Assembly (NCBI GenBank): GCA_036678685.1
Contig: JAZIHH010000034.1
Coordinates: 1 to 64,000 of the forward strand
Length of the DNA: 64,000 nt
From: JAZIHH01 sp036678685
Lineage (GTDB): Bacteria; Bacillota; UBA4882; UBA10575
Direction of reading: 5' to 3'
Shown here: positions 54,659 through 62,745 of the stretch, one piece after another
How positions within the stretch are numbered: the stretch's first letter is position 1
Layout of the letters: every line of letters starts with the position of its first letter
Notes under the pieces: model-generated
Seen by the model: the letters and a program-made list of their open reading frames with translations, nothing else
Told to the model about the DNA's origin: nothing
The model's database searches: none
Position numbers and translations under genes: made by a program

Positions 54659-55732
54659 TTAAAGATGTCGATCCAGGAGCACCTGCTCCCTGAAACGGCG
54701 TAAACCCTCTTTGATCGACTTGGCACGAACTTCGCCGATTCCTTCCACTTCGTCCAGGTCTTCAATAGTGGCGCCCACAATATTGTGGAGTTCTTTAAAC
54801 CGGCGGACCAGGTTCTCAATCACGGGCTGAGGCAGGCGGGGAATTTTACGCAAAATCCGGTAGCCCCGTGGGACAACGGAAATATCCAAACTGCCCGCGC
54901 CGGCAAAACCCATTTCCCGGGCAATTGCGTTTAAATCCAGCAGTTCCTCATAAGTCCAGGAGGCCAGTTCCTTACGGACCGCTTCCACCTGTTCCGGATC
55001 GGGATCAGGCAGGTAATCCCGTAAGACCAGGATTTCTTCCGACTCGACGTCGAACATCAACTCTTCCAGCTGCATACTGACGAGACGGCCTTCGCTTCCC
55101 AATTCATAGATATACATCTCTATCTCCTGGGCAATCCGGGAAACCATCGCCCCCCGCTGCACGACAGTGCAGACATCAACCAAAGTCACCAGGTCTTCAA
55201 ATTCCAGGGCGCTAAGATTGATTAAAGCCTGATCCAAAACGCTCTTGTATTTCGCCAGTGTTTGCAAGGCCTGATTGGCCTTGGCTAAAATCGTTCCCAC
55301 CTCCCGCAGCATATGCCGCTCATTGCCTTTGTACAAAGTAATGACATTGCGCCGTTGGGAGATGGCAATCACCAGTTCGCCCGTTTCTACAGCCACCCGT
55401 TCCGCAGTCCGGTGACGGGCGCCGGTTTCAATGGTGGGAATCATCGGGTTGGGAGTCAGGTGGGCGTTGGCCCGAAGGATCTTTTTGGCGTCCGCACTGA
55501 GAATAATGGCTCCGTCCATTTTGGCCAGTTCGTAAAGGCTGGCGGGGTTAAAATCAGCATTGATGACAAAGCCGCCCTCCACCAGCTTCATTACCTGTTC
55601 GGAATCACCCACCACAATTAATGCGCCCGTTCTGGCCCGTAAGACATTTTCCAATCCTTCATAAAGCGGTGTTCCAGGCGCCACGATCGGCAAAGTTTCC
55701 AGGAGACTGCTTCTTCCCTCTTCTCCCCCCAT
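54659..55732 (-). CDS. disA: DNA-integrity scanning diadenylate cyclase DisA
   Basis: Makes c-di-AMP and scans DNA for branched structures. 357 residues: DAC domain (~1-145) with the catalytic motifs KMDGAIILSADAKK (DGA) and ETGARHRTAERVAVETG (RHR), a helical spine, and a C-terminal HhH DNA-binding part (LPQPVIENLVRRFKELHNIV, DEVEGIGEVRAKSIKEGL). ATG 55732 lies two bases after the radA stop, GGGAGAA upstream. Part of clpC-radA-disA, the usual Bacillota order. Confidence 0.96.
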   Translation of the reverse strand: MGGEEGRSSLLETLPIVAPGTPLYEGLENVLRARTGALIVVGDSEQVMKLVEGGFVINADFNPASLYELAKMDGAIILSADAKKILRANAHLTPNPMIPTIETGARHRTAERVAVETGELVIAISQRRNVITLYKGNERHMLREVGTILAKANQALQTLAKYKSVLDQALINLSALEFEDLVTLVDVCTVVQRGAMVSRIAQEIEMYIYELGSEGRLVSMQLEELMFDVESEEILVLRDYLPDPDPEQVEAVRKELASWTYEELLDLNAIAREMGFAGAGSLDISVVPRGYRILRKIPRLPQPVIENLVRRFKELHNIVGATIEDLDEVEGIGEVRAKSIKEGLRRFREQVLLDRHL

Positions 55733-55734
55733 CG

Positions 55735-57102
55735 CTATTCTCCCTTCATTTTAAACATAATGCGTAACATTTCCCGCACTGTATTCACCCCTATAACCTT
55801 GATCTGTTCACCTCCAATTTCCTCTAACATGTCGCCTGGAAGGACCGCCTGGGTGTAGCCGTAACGTTTAATCTCTTGCCACCTTTTCAACCCGCCGCCC
55901 ACTCTTCGCACCTCTCCGGTCAAGCCAAGCTCGCCGAAGGCCGCCAGGTTATGCGGGAGGGGCCGGTCATAAAAACTGGAGACCACGGCCAGCGCCACGG
56001 CCAAATCACAAGACGGCTCCTCGACCCGTACTCCGCCGGCCACGGAAACGTACACATCCCGGCCGGCCAAAGGGATGCCGCCCTGCTTTTCCAGAACGGC
56101 CAGAACCATGGAGACCCGCCGGTAATCCAGGCCGGTGACCAACCGCCGGGGGTTGCCCGGATTACCCGCTGTCACCAGGGCTTGAATCTCCACCAAAAGC
56201 GGAAGGCTGCCTTCCAGAACGGGGGTAACCACTGTCCCGCTTTGCCCGGGCCGGCGGCCGGCCAGTAAAGCGGCGGAAGGATTTTCGACCGGAACAACCC
56301 CCCGTTCGTTCAGGTCAAACAAGGCCATTTCCCGGGAAGGACCGAACCGGTTTTTGTTTACCCGCAAAATCCGGTAGGAAGACCGGGTATCGCCTTCAAA
56401 ATAAAGAACCACGTCCACCATATGCTCGATAAGTTTAGGTCCGGCCAACAACCCGCTTTTGGTAATATGTCCCACCAAAAAACAGGTAATCTCTTCCGCT
56501 TTAGCCTGTTCCAGCAGGGCCTGCACCACATCCCTGACTTGGGCCGGGCTCCCGGGCAGTCCCGGTGTGCCCGCACAGCGCATGGTTTGTATTGAATCGA
56601 CAATCAAAACCGCCGGTTTGAGTTTTGCCGTCTCTTCCAGGATATTCTCCACTTCATTTTCCTGGTATAGCAAAAGTTCGGATCCGGCCAATCCCAGGCG
56701 TTCCGCCCGCATTCTCACCTGCATAAGAGATTCTTCGGCACTGACATATAAAACTTGACCATAATTATTTTGCAACCCGGCGGCAATTTGCAGTAAAAGA
56801 GTTGACTTCCCCACTCCCGGTTCACCGCCCAAAAGAAGGAGGGATCCCGGAACAATCCCTCCGCCGAGTACCCGGTCGACTTCGGGCTCGCCGGTTTGGA
56901 TACGGAGCGGAGGCTTCAAAGCGTCCTCGTTTAAAAGTACCGGTCCGGTTTTCCGTCCCGGGGAACGGTGGAAACCCGTGGCGGGAGAAGGAAGTTCTTG
57001 TTCCCGGAAGGTGTTCCATCCTTCGCAAACCGGGCATTTTCCGAGCCACTTGGCTGTTTCATACCCGCAATCCCCGCAGGTGAACACCTTCCTCTTTTTC
57101 AC
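55735..57102 (-). CDS. radA: DNA repair protein RadA
   Basis: RecA-like branch-migration helicase. 455 residues: zinc finger FTCGDCGYETAKWLGKCPVC, Walker A LGGEPGVGKSTLLLQIA, RadA-specific KNRFGPSREMALFD, and a C-terminal Lon-protease-like domain (RDVYVSVAGGVRVEEPSCDL) lacking protease function. Start GTG 57102 with GGAGAG upstream. Between clpC and disA. Confidence 0.96.
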   Translation of the reverse strand: MKKRKVFTCGDCGYETAKWLGKCPVCEGWNTFREQELPSPATGFHRSPGRKTGPVLLNEDALKPPLRIQTGEPEVDRVLGGGIVPGSLLLLGGEPGVGKSTLLLQIAAGLQNNYGQVLYVSAEESLMQVRMRAERLGLAGSELLLYQENEVENILEETAKLKPAVLIVDSIQTMRCAGTPGLPGSPAQVRDVVQALLEQAKAEEITCFLVGHITKSGLLAGPKLIEHMVDVVLYFEGDTRSSYRILRVNKNRFGPSREMALFDLNERGVVPVENPSAALLAGRRPGQSGTVVTPVLEGSLPLLVEIQALVTAGNPGNPRRLVTGLDYRRVSMVLAVLEKQGGIPLAGRDVYVSVAGGVRVEEPSCDLAVALAVVSSFYDRPLPHNLAAFGELGLTGEVRRVGGGLKRWQEIKRYGYTQAVLPGDMLEEIGGEQIKVIGVNTVREMLRIMFKMKGE

Positions 57103-57189
57103 ATTCTCTCCTCTCCAATCAGGTTTTTATTCACTTCACCGCAGCCTGATAAGTTCATTATTACCTTTCTTATTTATTCTGATTATTTA

Positions 57190-57224
57190 AGGAAAAATCC
57201 TTCCGTAGGGGAAGGATTTTTCCT
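57190..57224 (-). terminator. clpC terminator
   Basis: AGGAAAAATCCTTCC (57190-57204) pairs with GGAAGGATTTTTCCT (57210-57224), directly beyond the clpC stop. It separates the CtsR operon from radA-disA. Confidence 0.8.
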
Positions 57225-57227
57225 GAG

Positions 57228-59672
57228 TTATGCTCCTTTTTTCTCAAAATGAATCTGTCCGTCTTTGACCACCGCCCGGACGGCGTCCCCCTCTTTAAAG
57301 CGGCCTTTGAGCATCTCGTCGGAGAGGGGATTTTCCACCAGCCTCTGGATGGCCCGGCGTAACGGCCTCGCTCCGTACATCGGATCGTAACCCTCCCGGG
57401 CCAGTATTTCCCGGGCCTCCGGTGTGACTTCCAGGGTGATTCCCTGTTCTTTGATTTTCTTGTCGACATCCTTTAACATCAGATCAACAATGGCCTTAAG
57501 CTGATCCTTGGTCAAGGGGTGGAAAACAATGGTCTCATCAATACGGTTGAGAAACTCCGGCCGGAACGCTTTTTTCAACTCTTCCAAAAGCCGTTCCTTG
57601 ATCCGCTGGAAATTGTTTTCCTTTTCATCCCTGGACACGTGGAACCCGATGGCCCCGGAACGATCAATCTGGTCGGCCCCCACATTGGAGGTCATGATAA
57701 TCACCGTATTTTTAAAATCCACCGTCCGGCCTTTGGCATCGGTAAGCCGCCCGTCCTCCAGCACCTGCAGGAGGATATTGAAGACTTCGGGATGGGCTTT
57801 TTCAATCTCGTCAAGTAAAATAACACTGTAAGGTTTTCTTCTTACCCTCTCCGTCAACTGCCCGCCTTCCTCGTAACCGACATAACCCGGAGGAGCGCCC
57901 ACCAGCCGGGAGACAGAATGCCGCTCCATATATTCCGACATATCAACCCGGATCATGGCGTTTTCATCACCGAAGAGTACCTCCGCCAAGGCTCTGGCCA
58001 GTTCGGTCTTGCCGACCCCGGTTGGGCCAAGGAAAATGAAGGAACCAACAGGACGTTTGGGATCTTTCAACCCCGCCCGTGCCCGGCGTATCGCCCGGGC
58101 GACTGCGTCTATGGCTTCATCCTGGCCGATTACCCGCTGGTGAAGGATTTCTTCCAGCCGGAGCAGGCGTTCTGTTTCTTCCTCCTTCAACTTGGTCAAA
58201 GGAATACCGGTCCAGCCAGCCACCACCTCGGCAATTTCATCCTCCGTCACCATGGGTTCGGATCTTCCCTGTTCATTTTTCCACATATTTTTCTCCGACT
58301 CCAATTGGCTGCGGAGTTGTTGTTCTTTATCCCTTAACTGAGCGGCTTTCTCAAATTCTTCATTGCCGATGGCCGCCTCTTTCTCTTTTTGAATTTGCAG
58401 CATCTGTTCTTCCAAGTCCTTGAGGTTCGGCGGGGTGATTGTCGTTTTAAGCCGTACTTTCGAAGCGGCTTCATCCATCAAATCAATGGCTTTGTCCGGT
58501 AAAAACCGGTCGGCAATATAACGGTCAGAGAGGTAAACCGCGGCTTTAATGGCTTCGTCGGTGATCTTCACCCGGTGATGCGCTTCGTAGCGATCCCGCA
58601 ATCCTTTCAGGATCAAGACGGTCTCCTCCAGGCCGGGTTCGCCCACCATAATCGGTTGGAATCTTCTTTCCAAGGCCGCGTCTCTTTCCACGTATTTCCG
58701 GTACTCGTCCAGGGTTGTGGCCCCGATGCACTGCAGTTCTCCCCGGGTCAATACCGGCTTGAGGATATTGGCGGCGTCAATGGCCCCTTCCGCCGCGCCG
58801 GCCCCAATCAAGGTATGCATTTCATCAATGAACAAGATTATATCGCCGCTGCGGCGGATCTCGTCCAAGACCCGCTTCATCCGTTCTTCAAATTCACCCC
58901 GGTACTTGGAACCGGCCACCATGGACCCGAGATCGAGAGTAACTACCCTCTTGTTCCGCAGTACTTCGGGGACGTCCCCGGCTTCGATCTGTTGGGCCAA
59001 ACCTTCCACAATCGCCGTCTTGCCCACCCCCGGTTCACCGATGAGTACCGGGTTGTTCTTGGTCCGGCGGGAAAGAACCTGGATGACCCGTTCGATCTCT
59101 TTCTTCCGGCCAATCACCGGATCCAATTTGCCGATCTTGGCCAGTTCTGTCAAGTCACGTCCGAACTGGTTCAAGGTCTGGGTTTTTGCCTGCGAGCCGC
59201 CCATCTTGCTCGGGAAACCGGCCGGCACATTGCCACCCAGCAGGCGAATAACCTGCTTTCTGGCGGTTTCCATGTCCGCCCCCAAGTTCTTTAGAACCTG
59301 GGCGGCCACCCCTTCGCCCTCCCGGATCAAACCAAGAAGGATATGTTCTGTTCCGACATAATTATGACCCAACTGTCTGGCCTCGTCCATCGCCAGTTCC
59401 AAGACCCGTTTGGCCCGGGGGGTAAAGGGCGCCTCGCCCACCAGTATATGATCACCGGTACCGATTATTTTTATCACTTCTGTCCGGATTTTCTTCAAGT
59501 CAATTCCCAAATTCTGCAGGGCCCGTGCGGCCACTCCTTCTCCTTCCCGGATCAAACCCAAGAGAAGGTGCTCCGTACCGACCACATTATGCCTTAGCAT
59601 TGCTGTTTCTTTCTGCGCGTGTAAAACAACCCTCCGCGCCCGTTCCGTAAATCTCTCAAACATTGGTTTCAC
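57228..59672 (-). CDS. clpC: ATP-dependent Clp protease ATPase subunit ClpC
   Basis: Hsp100 unfoldase feeding ClpP. 814 residues: two N-domain repeats (FTERARRVVLHAQKETAMLR, VGTEHILLGLIREGEGVAAQ), first AAA module with GEPGVGKTAIVEGLAQQ, the middle UVR/M-domain (EEFEKAAQLRDKEQQLRSQL) that binds McsB/MecA adaptors, and second AAA module with GPTGVGKTELARALAE. ATG 59672. Last gene of ctsR-mcsA-mcsB-clpC, the class III heat-shock operon. Confidence 0.97.
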   Translation of the reverse strand: MKPMFERFTERARRVVLHAQKETAMLRHNVVGTEHLLLGLIREGEGVAARALQNLGIDLKKIRTEVIKIIGTGDHILVGEAPFTPRAKRVLELAMDEARQLGHNYVGTEHILLGLIREGEGVAAQVLKNLGADMETARKQVIRLLGGNVPAGFPSKMGGSQAKTQTLNQFGRDLTELAKIGKLDPVIGRKKEIERVIQVLSRRTKNNPVLIGEPGVGKTAIVEGLAQQIEAGDVPEVLRNKRVVTLDLGSMVAGSKYRGEFEERMKRVLDEIRRSGDIILFIDEMHTLIGAGAAEGAIDAANILKPVLTRGELQCIGATTLDEYRKYVERDAALERRFQPIMVGEPGLEETVLILKGLRDRYEAHHRVKITDEAIKAAVYLSDRYIADRFLPDKAIDLMDEAASKVRLKTTITPPNLKDLEEQMLQIQKEKEAAIGNEEFEKAAQLRDKEQQLRSQLESEKNMWKNEQGRSEPMVTEDEIAEVVAGWTGIPLTKLKEEETERLLRLEEILHQRVIGQDEAIDAVARAIRRARAGLKDPKRPVGSFIFLGPTGVGKTELARALAEVLFGDENAMIRVDMSEYMERHSVSRLVGAPPGYVGYEEGGQLTERVRRKPYSVILLDEIEKAHPEVFNILLQVLEDGRLTDAKGRTVDFKNTVIIMTSNVGADQIDRSGAIGFHVSRDEKENNFQRIKERLLEELKKAFRPEFLNRIDETIVFHPLTKDQLKAIVDLMLKDVDKKIKEQGITLEVTPEAREILAREGYDPMYGARPLRRAIQRLVENPLSDEMLKGRFKEGDAVRAVVKDGQIHFEKKGA

Positions 59673-59699
59673 CTCTTTCTTTAATTTTCACCTTTCCCC

Positions 59700-60758
59700 T
59701 TAATTCCGTTGTTGTAAATGTTCCCTGATGACCATCGCCCGGTAGTAGTCCCGTTCTCCCGGATCCAGCTCTTTCCCGATTAATTGCTGTAAAATAGCCA
59801 CGCGAATCAACAACAGCAACTCTTTAACCGCCTGCAAGTCCACGACGGGAATGATCCCGGCCTCCACGCCCAACCACAAGTCGGAAAGAAGAACCAAGGC
59901 TTCCTCCGAAGTTAACAACCGGGACTGGGTGAGCAGGCCATAGGCACGGTAAACTTTATTTTCCAGCTGCATCCTGGATTCGTTCAACAAGGCCTCCCGG
60001 GCGGATTTTTCCTGTTCCACCACTTGCTTGGTTACTGAGACCAGTTTGGCGACGAGTTCCTCCTCACTGGCGCCCAAGGTAACCTGGTTGGAGATCTGGT
60101 AAAGGTTGCCTGCCGACTCGGTGCCTTCCCCATAAATTCCCCGGACATTCAGTCCCACGTGGGAGAGAGCGGCGAGAACTTTTTTTACCTGACGCACCAT
60201 GGACAAAGCCGGCAGGTGAACCATGACCGACGCGCGCAGGCCGGTTCCGACATTGGTGGGGCAGGCCGTATGGTAACCCCGTTGTTCGTCAAAGGCGTAA
60301 TCCAAAACCTCCTCCAGATAATCGTCAGCCCGGTCCGCCAACTCCCAAGCTTTATCCAGTTGTAAACCGGAAACCATGGCCTGAATGCGCAGGTGATCTT
60401 CTTCGTTAACCATAATGGCCAGGCATTCATCCTCATTCAATATTATACCCCGGTGGGCCGGATGTTTGGCCAAGTCGGGACTGATTAAGTGTTTTTCCAC
60501 CAGCACATAACGGTCCAGCCGGTCCAAGGCATCCAGGCGGGTCAACTTCAGCACTTCACCGGGAAACGGACGGCTGAGCGCCTTCTCGGTCAAACGGATG
60601 ACTTCTTCCAGTTGCCGCTCCCCGGCATAGTGGGGAAAGGAAATATCCCGCAAGTTTCTGGCCAACCGGACCCGGCTGCTGAGCACCACCCCATTTTCCG
60701 GCCCGGTCTTTTTGATCCACGCCGGCAACAACCGGTTAATTCTTTCCCTCAGCTTCAT
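59700..60758 (-). CDS. mcsB: Protein-arginine kinase McsB
   Basis: Phosphorylates arginines, marking proteins for ClpCP. 352 residues from ATG 60758 (MKLRERINRLLP; AGGGGTGA upstream), overlapping mcsA by 23 bases. ATP:guanido phosphotransferase fold: VVLSSRVRLARNLRDISFP, NEDECLAIMVNEEDHLRIQA, CPTNVGTGLRASVMVHLPAL with the catalytic Cys, and GEGTESAGNLYQISNQVTLG. A longer frame upstream lies inside mcsA and is not used. Confidence 0.96.
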   Translation of the reverse strand: MKLRERINRLLPAWIKKTGPENGVVLSSRVRLARNLRDISFPHYAGERQLEEVIRLTEKALSRPFPGEVLKLTRLDALDRLDRYVLVEKHLISPDLAKHPAHRGIILNEDECLAIMVNEEDHLRIQAMVSGLQLDKAWELADRADDYLEEVLDYAFDEQRGYHTACPTNVGTGLRASVMVHLPALSMVRQVKKVLAALSHVGLNVRGIYGEGTESAGNLYQISNQVTLGASEEELVAKLVSVTKQVVEQEKSAREALLNESRMQLENKVYRAYGLLTQSRLLTSEEALVLLSDLWLGVEAGIIPVVDLQAVKELLLLIRVAILQQLIGKELDPGERDYYRAMVIREHLQQRN

Positions 60759-61278
60759 CCTGGTCACCCCTCTTGCTCTCACGTTCCTTCGCCCTGATTT
60801 CGTCCCGGATTTTAGCCGCTTCCTCATAGGCTTCCCTTTCTATCGCCTCCTGGAGTTTCTTCCGGAGCATCTCAATTTCTTTTTTCACCCTAATCCGCCC
60901 GCCGGCGCGTTTCGGTACTTTCCCGGTATGAACCGTACTGCCGTGAATGCGCCGGAGTAAAGGATCGAGATTTGCGCCAAACCCGGTATAACAACCGGAA
61001 CAACCCAACCGTCCGATCTGTCGAAAGTCAGGAAAAGTCAAGCCGCAAAAGGAGCATTTTTCCAAATGAACGGTGGGTGCATCCAAGATTCCAGCCTCTC
61101 CTTCCAAAAGCCCGGCCAGGAGATTATGGAAGGAAAATTTGGGTTCAAAGAAAAACCCCAGTTCATGTCCGCTCGCCTTGGCACAAACCTCACACAAGTG
61201 TTTTTCGGTTTTATGGTTATTAACCACCTTGGTAATGTGCACGGTCGCCGTCCGCTGTTTGCATTGCTCACACAACAT
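60736..61278 (-). CDS. mcsA: McsA, zinc-binding activator of McsB
   Basis: 180 residues with CxxC pairs (MLCEQCKQRTA, HLCEVCAKA, CSFCGLTF, LGCSGCYTGF) and a C-terminal UVR motif (LQEAIEREAYEEAAKIRDEI). Activates McsB and links it to ClpC and CtsR. ATG 61278 with GGAGGAAG. Second gene of the operon. Confidence 0.95.
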   Translation of the reverse strand: MLCEQCKQRTATVHITKVVNNHKTEKHLCEVCAKASGHELGFFFEPKFSFHNLLAGLLEGEAGILDAPTVHLEKCSFCGLTFPDFRQIGRLGCSGCYTGFGANLDPLLRRIHGSTVHTGKVPKRAGGRIRVKKEIEMLRKKLQEAIEREAYEEAAKIRDEIRAKERESKRGDQDEAEGKN

Positions 61279-61355
61279 TTTTCTTCCTCCTTCAAACTCA
61301 AACCGGCTTTTTTCCCGGCGGCGGGTATTTCCTCACCCGCCAACAACCTGTCTTC

Positions 61356-61814
61356 TTATTCCTGCTGACAAAGGGTTAACAAGGCTACCCGGAGAAAACT
61401 GGCGCGCAAAAAATCCGCCTCTTCCTCCGGCAATCCCGCCAACTCCTCCTGGATCACTCCTTGAATCAAAACAGCGGTTTTTTGGTCAATCAGTTCCGCC
61501 TGCACCAAACGGTAGAGGATGATTTCCATTTCCCCGCTGCTAATCCGGGAACCGATTTTTTCTTTAAGGACCCGGGGAAAATCGCGGCTGGGTTTCCAGT
61601 CAACCTTGGTAATCCTGATGAACCCGCCTCCTCCCCGGCGGCTGTGCACCAAATACCCGTGTTGCATCGTAAAACGCGTTTCTAAAACATAATTAATCTG
61701 TGAAGGTACACACCGGAACATCCGGGCCAGCTCTCTCCGTTGGATCTCAATGGTTTCCGCCTTGGCAAGTTGTTCCCGGAGGTAGCGTTCAATCAGGTCA
61801 GAGAGAGAACCCAT
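61356..61814 (-). CDS. ctsR: Transcription repressor CtsR
   Basis: Represses heat-shock genes; removed after arginine phosphorylation or heat. 152 residues: winged helix with LARMFRCVPSQINYVLETRF and the glycine-rich wing VHSRRGGGGFIRI that senses temperature, then a dimerisation half. ATG 61814 with GGTGAAAGG. First gene of ctsR-mcsA-mcsB-clpC, with a CtsR operator directly upstream. Confidence 0.96.
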   Translation of the reverse strand: MGSLSDLIERYLREQLAKAETIEIQRRELARMFRCVPSQINYVLETRFTMQHGYLVHSRRGGGGFIRITKVDWKPSRDFPRVLKEKIGSRISSGEMEIILYRLVQAELIDQKTAVLIQGVIQEELAGLPEEEADFLRASFLRVALLTLCQQE

Positions 61815-61829
61815 GCGCCTTTCACCTCA

Positions 61830-61846
61830 TTTGACCTTTTCTGACC
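61830..61846 (-). promoter_or_regulatory. CtsR operator
   Basis: Minus strand GGTCAGA-AAA-GGTCAAA: two heptads with a three-base spacer, the CtsR direct-repeat consensus, placed between the -10 box and the ctsR start. Implies autoregulation of the operon. Confidence 0.9.
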
Positions 61847-61854
61847 TTAGTTTT

Positions 61855-61883
61855 ATTATAATTTTTTCTCTCTTGGTATGCAA
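61855..61883 (-). promoter_or_regulatory. ctsR operon promoter
   Basis: TTGCAT (61878-61883) and TATAAT (61855-61860), spacer 17. The CtsR operator starts eight bases downstream of the -10. Confidence 0.8.
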
Positions 61884-61975
61884 AGTCTAAAAATGCCAAT
61901 AGGACGCTTTTTAAGGGTAAAAAAAAAGAATATCTAATATTTTATGCGAATTACCGGAAATTACTCATCTTTACC

Positions 61976-62638
61976 CTATCTCTTGTCTATAGTGGTATAA
62001 AACCGGTGGGTAAAATAGGGCAGGGGATTCACTTTTTCGCCCTCAATCTCCAGTTCAAAATGGAGATGGTTACCGGTCGCCTGCCCGGTCCGGCCGACTG
62101 CGGCAATGACTTCGCCGGCCATGACCTTGTCCTTGACTTTTACGGTCAGAACAGAATTGTGCGCATAATAAGTGCGGAACCCTTCATGTTCCAAGACAAC
62201 CAGCATCCCGTAGCCCGTTGCCCAACCGGCAAAGACAACCTCCCCGTCGGCGGCGGCCCGCACCGCTTTTCCTTCCGGCGCAGCCAGATCAATCCCCCAA
62301 TGCATTCTTTCTCCCCGCCACCCAAAAGGGGAAGTCAACCGGGCTTCCGTCAAGGGTGCCAGTAAAACCGGCCTGTCAACCCGGGGCGAAGCCACTTCCG
62401 CTTTGGGACCGGTTTCTTCCCGGCGGCCGGAGCGGGAAAGAACGGCCTGGGCTTCTTCCGTAACCTCCCCGCCCGGCCAAGACCCGGCTGTCTCCGTCCG
62501 GAGGGCGAAAAAAACCGCCGGCTGGGGAGGCCCTTCGCTATTTTCTCCCTTCCCCGCCCGTTGGACGTGGGCCGGTGCAATAAAAACGAGAAGGGAAAAA
62601 AAGAGCCAAAAAATAAACCTGCCTTTCGGGATCTTCAT
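61976..62638 (-). CDS. M23-family (LytM-type) metallopeptidase
   Basis: 220 residues with an N-terminal signal/anchor helix (FIFWLFFSLLVFIAPAHVQ), a variable linker to ~95, and an M23 domain: LTSPFGWRGERMHWGIDLAA (HxxxD), YYAHNSVLTVKVKDKV and GNHLHFELEIEG (HxH). Zinc ligands are complete, so it is probably an active peptidoglycan endopeptidase. ATG 62638, GGAGGGG seven bases upstream. A SpoIIQ-type sporulation role is possible but not shown. Confidence 0.85.
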   Translation of the reverse strand: MKIPKGRFIFWLFFSLLVFIAPAHVQRAGKGENSEGPPQPAVFFALRTETAGSWPGGEVTEEAQAVLSRSGRREETGPKAEVASPRVDRPVLLAPLTEARLTSPFGWRGERMHWGIDLAAPEGKAVRAAADGEVVFAGWATGYGMLVVLEHEGFRTYYAHNSVLTVKVKDKVMAGEVIAAVGRTGQATGNHLHFELEIEGEKVNPLPYFTHRFYTTIDKR

Positions 62639-62745
62639 CTCCCCACCCCTCCCCGGCCGGCCTTACCGTCCTCTCCTCCGGGGTAACTGTTTCCGCCTCC
62701 GGCAATGACCAGTAATCATCCCGTCGGCTGTTCCTTCCGGCAGAT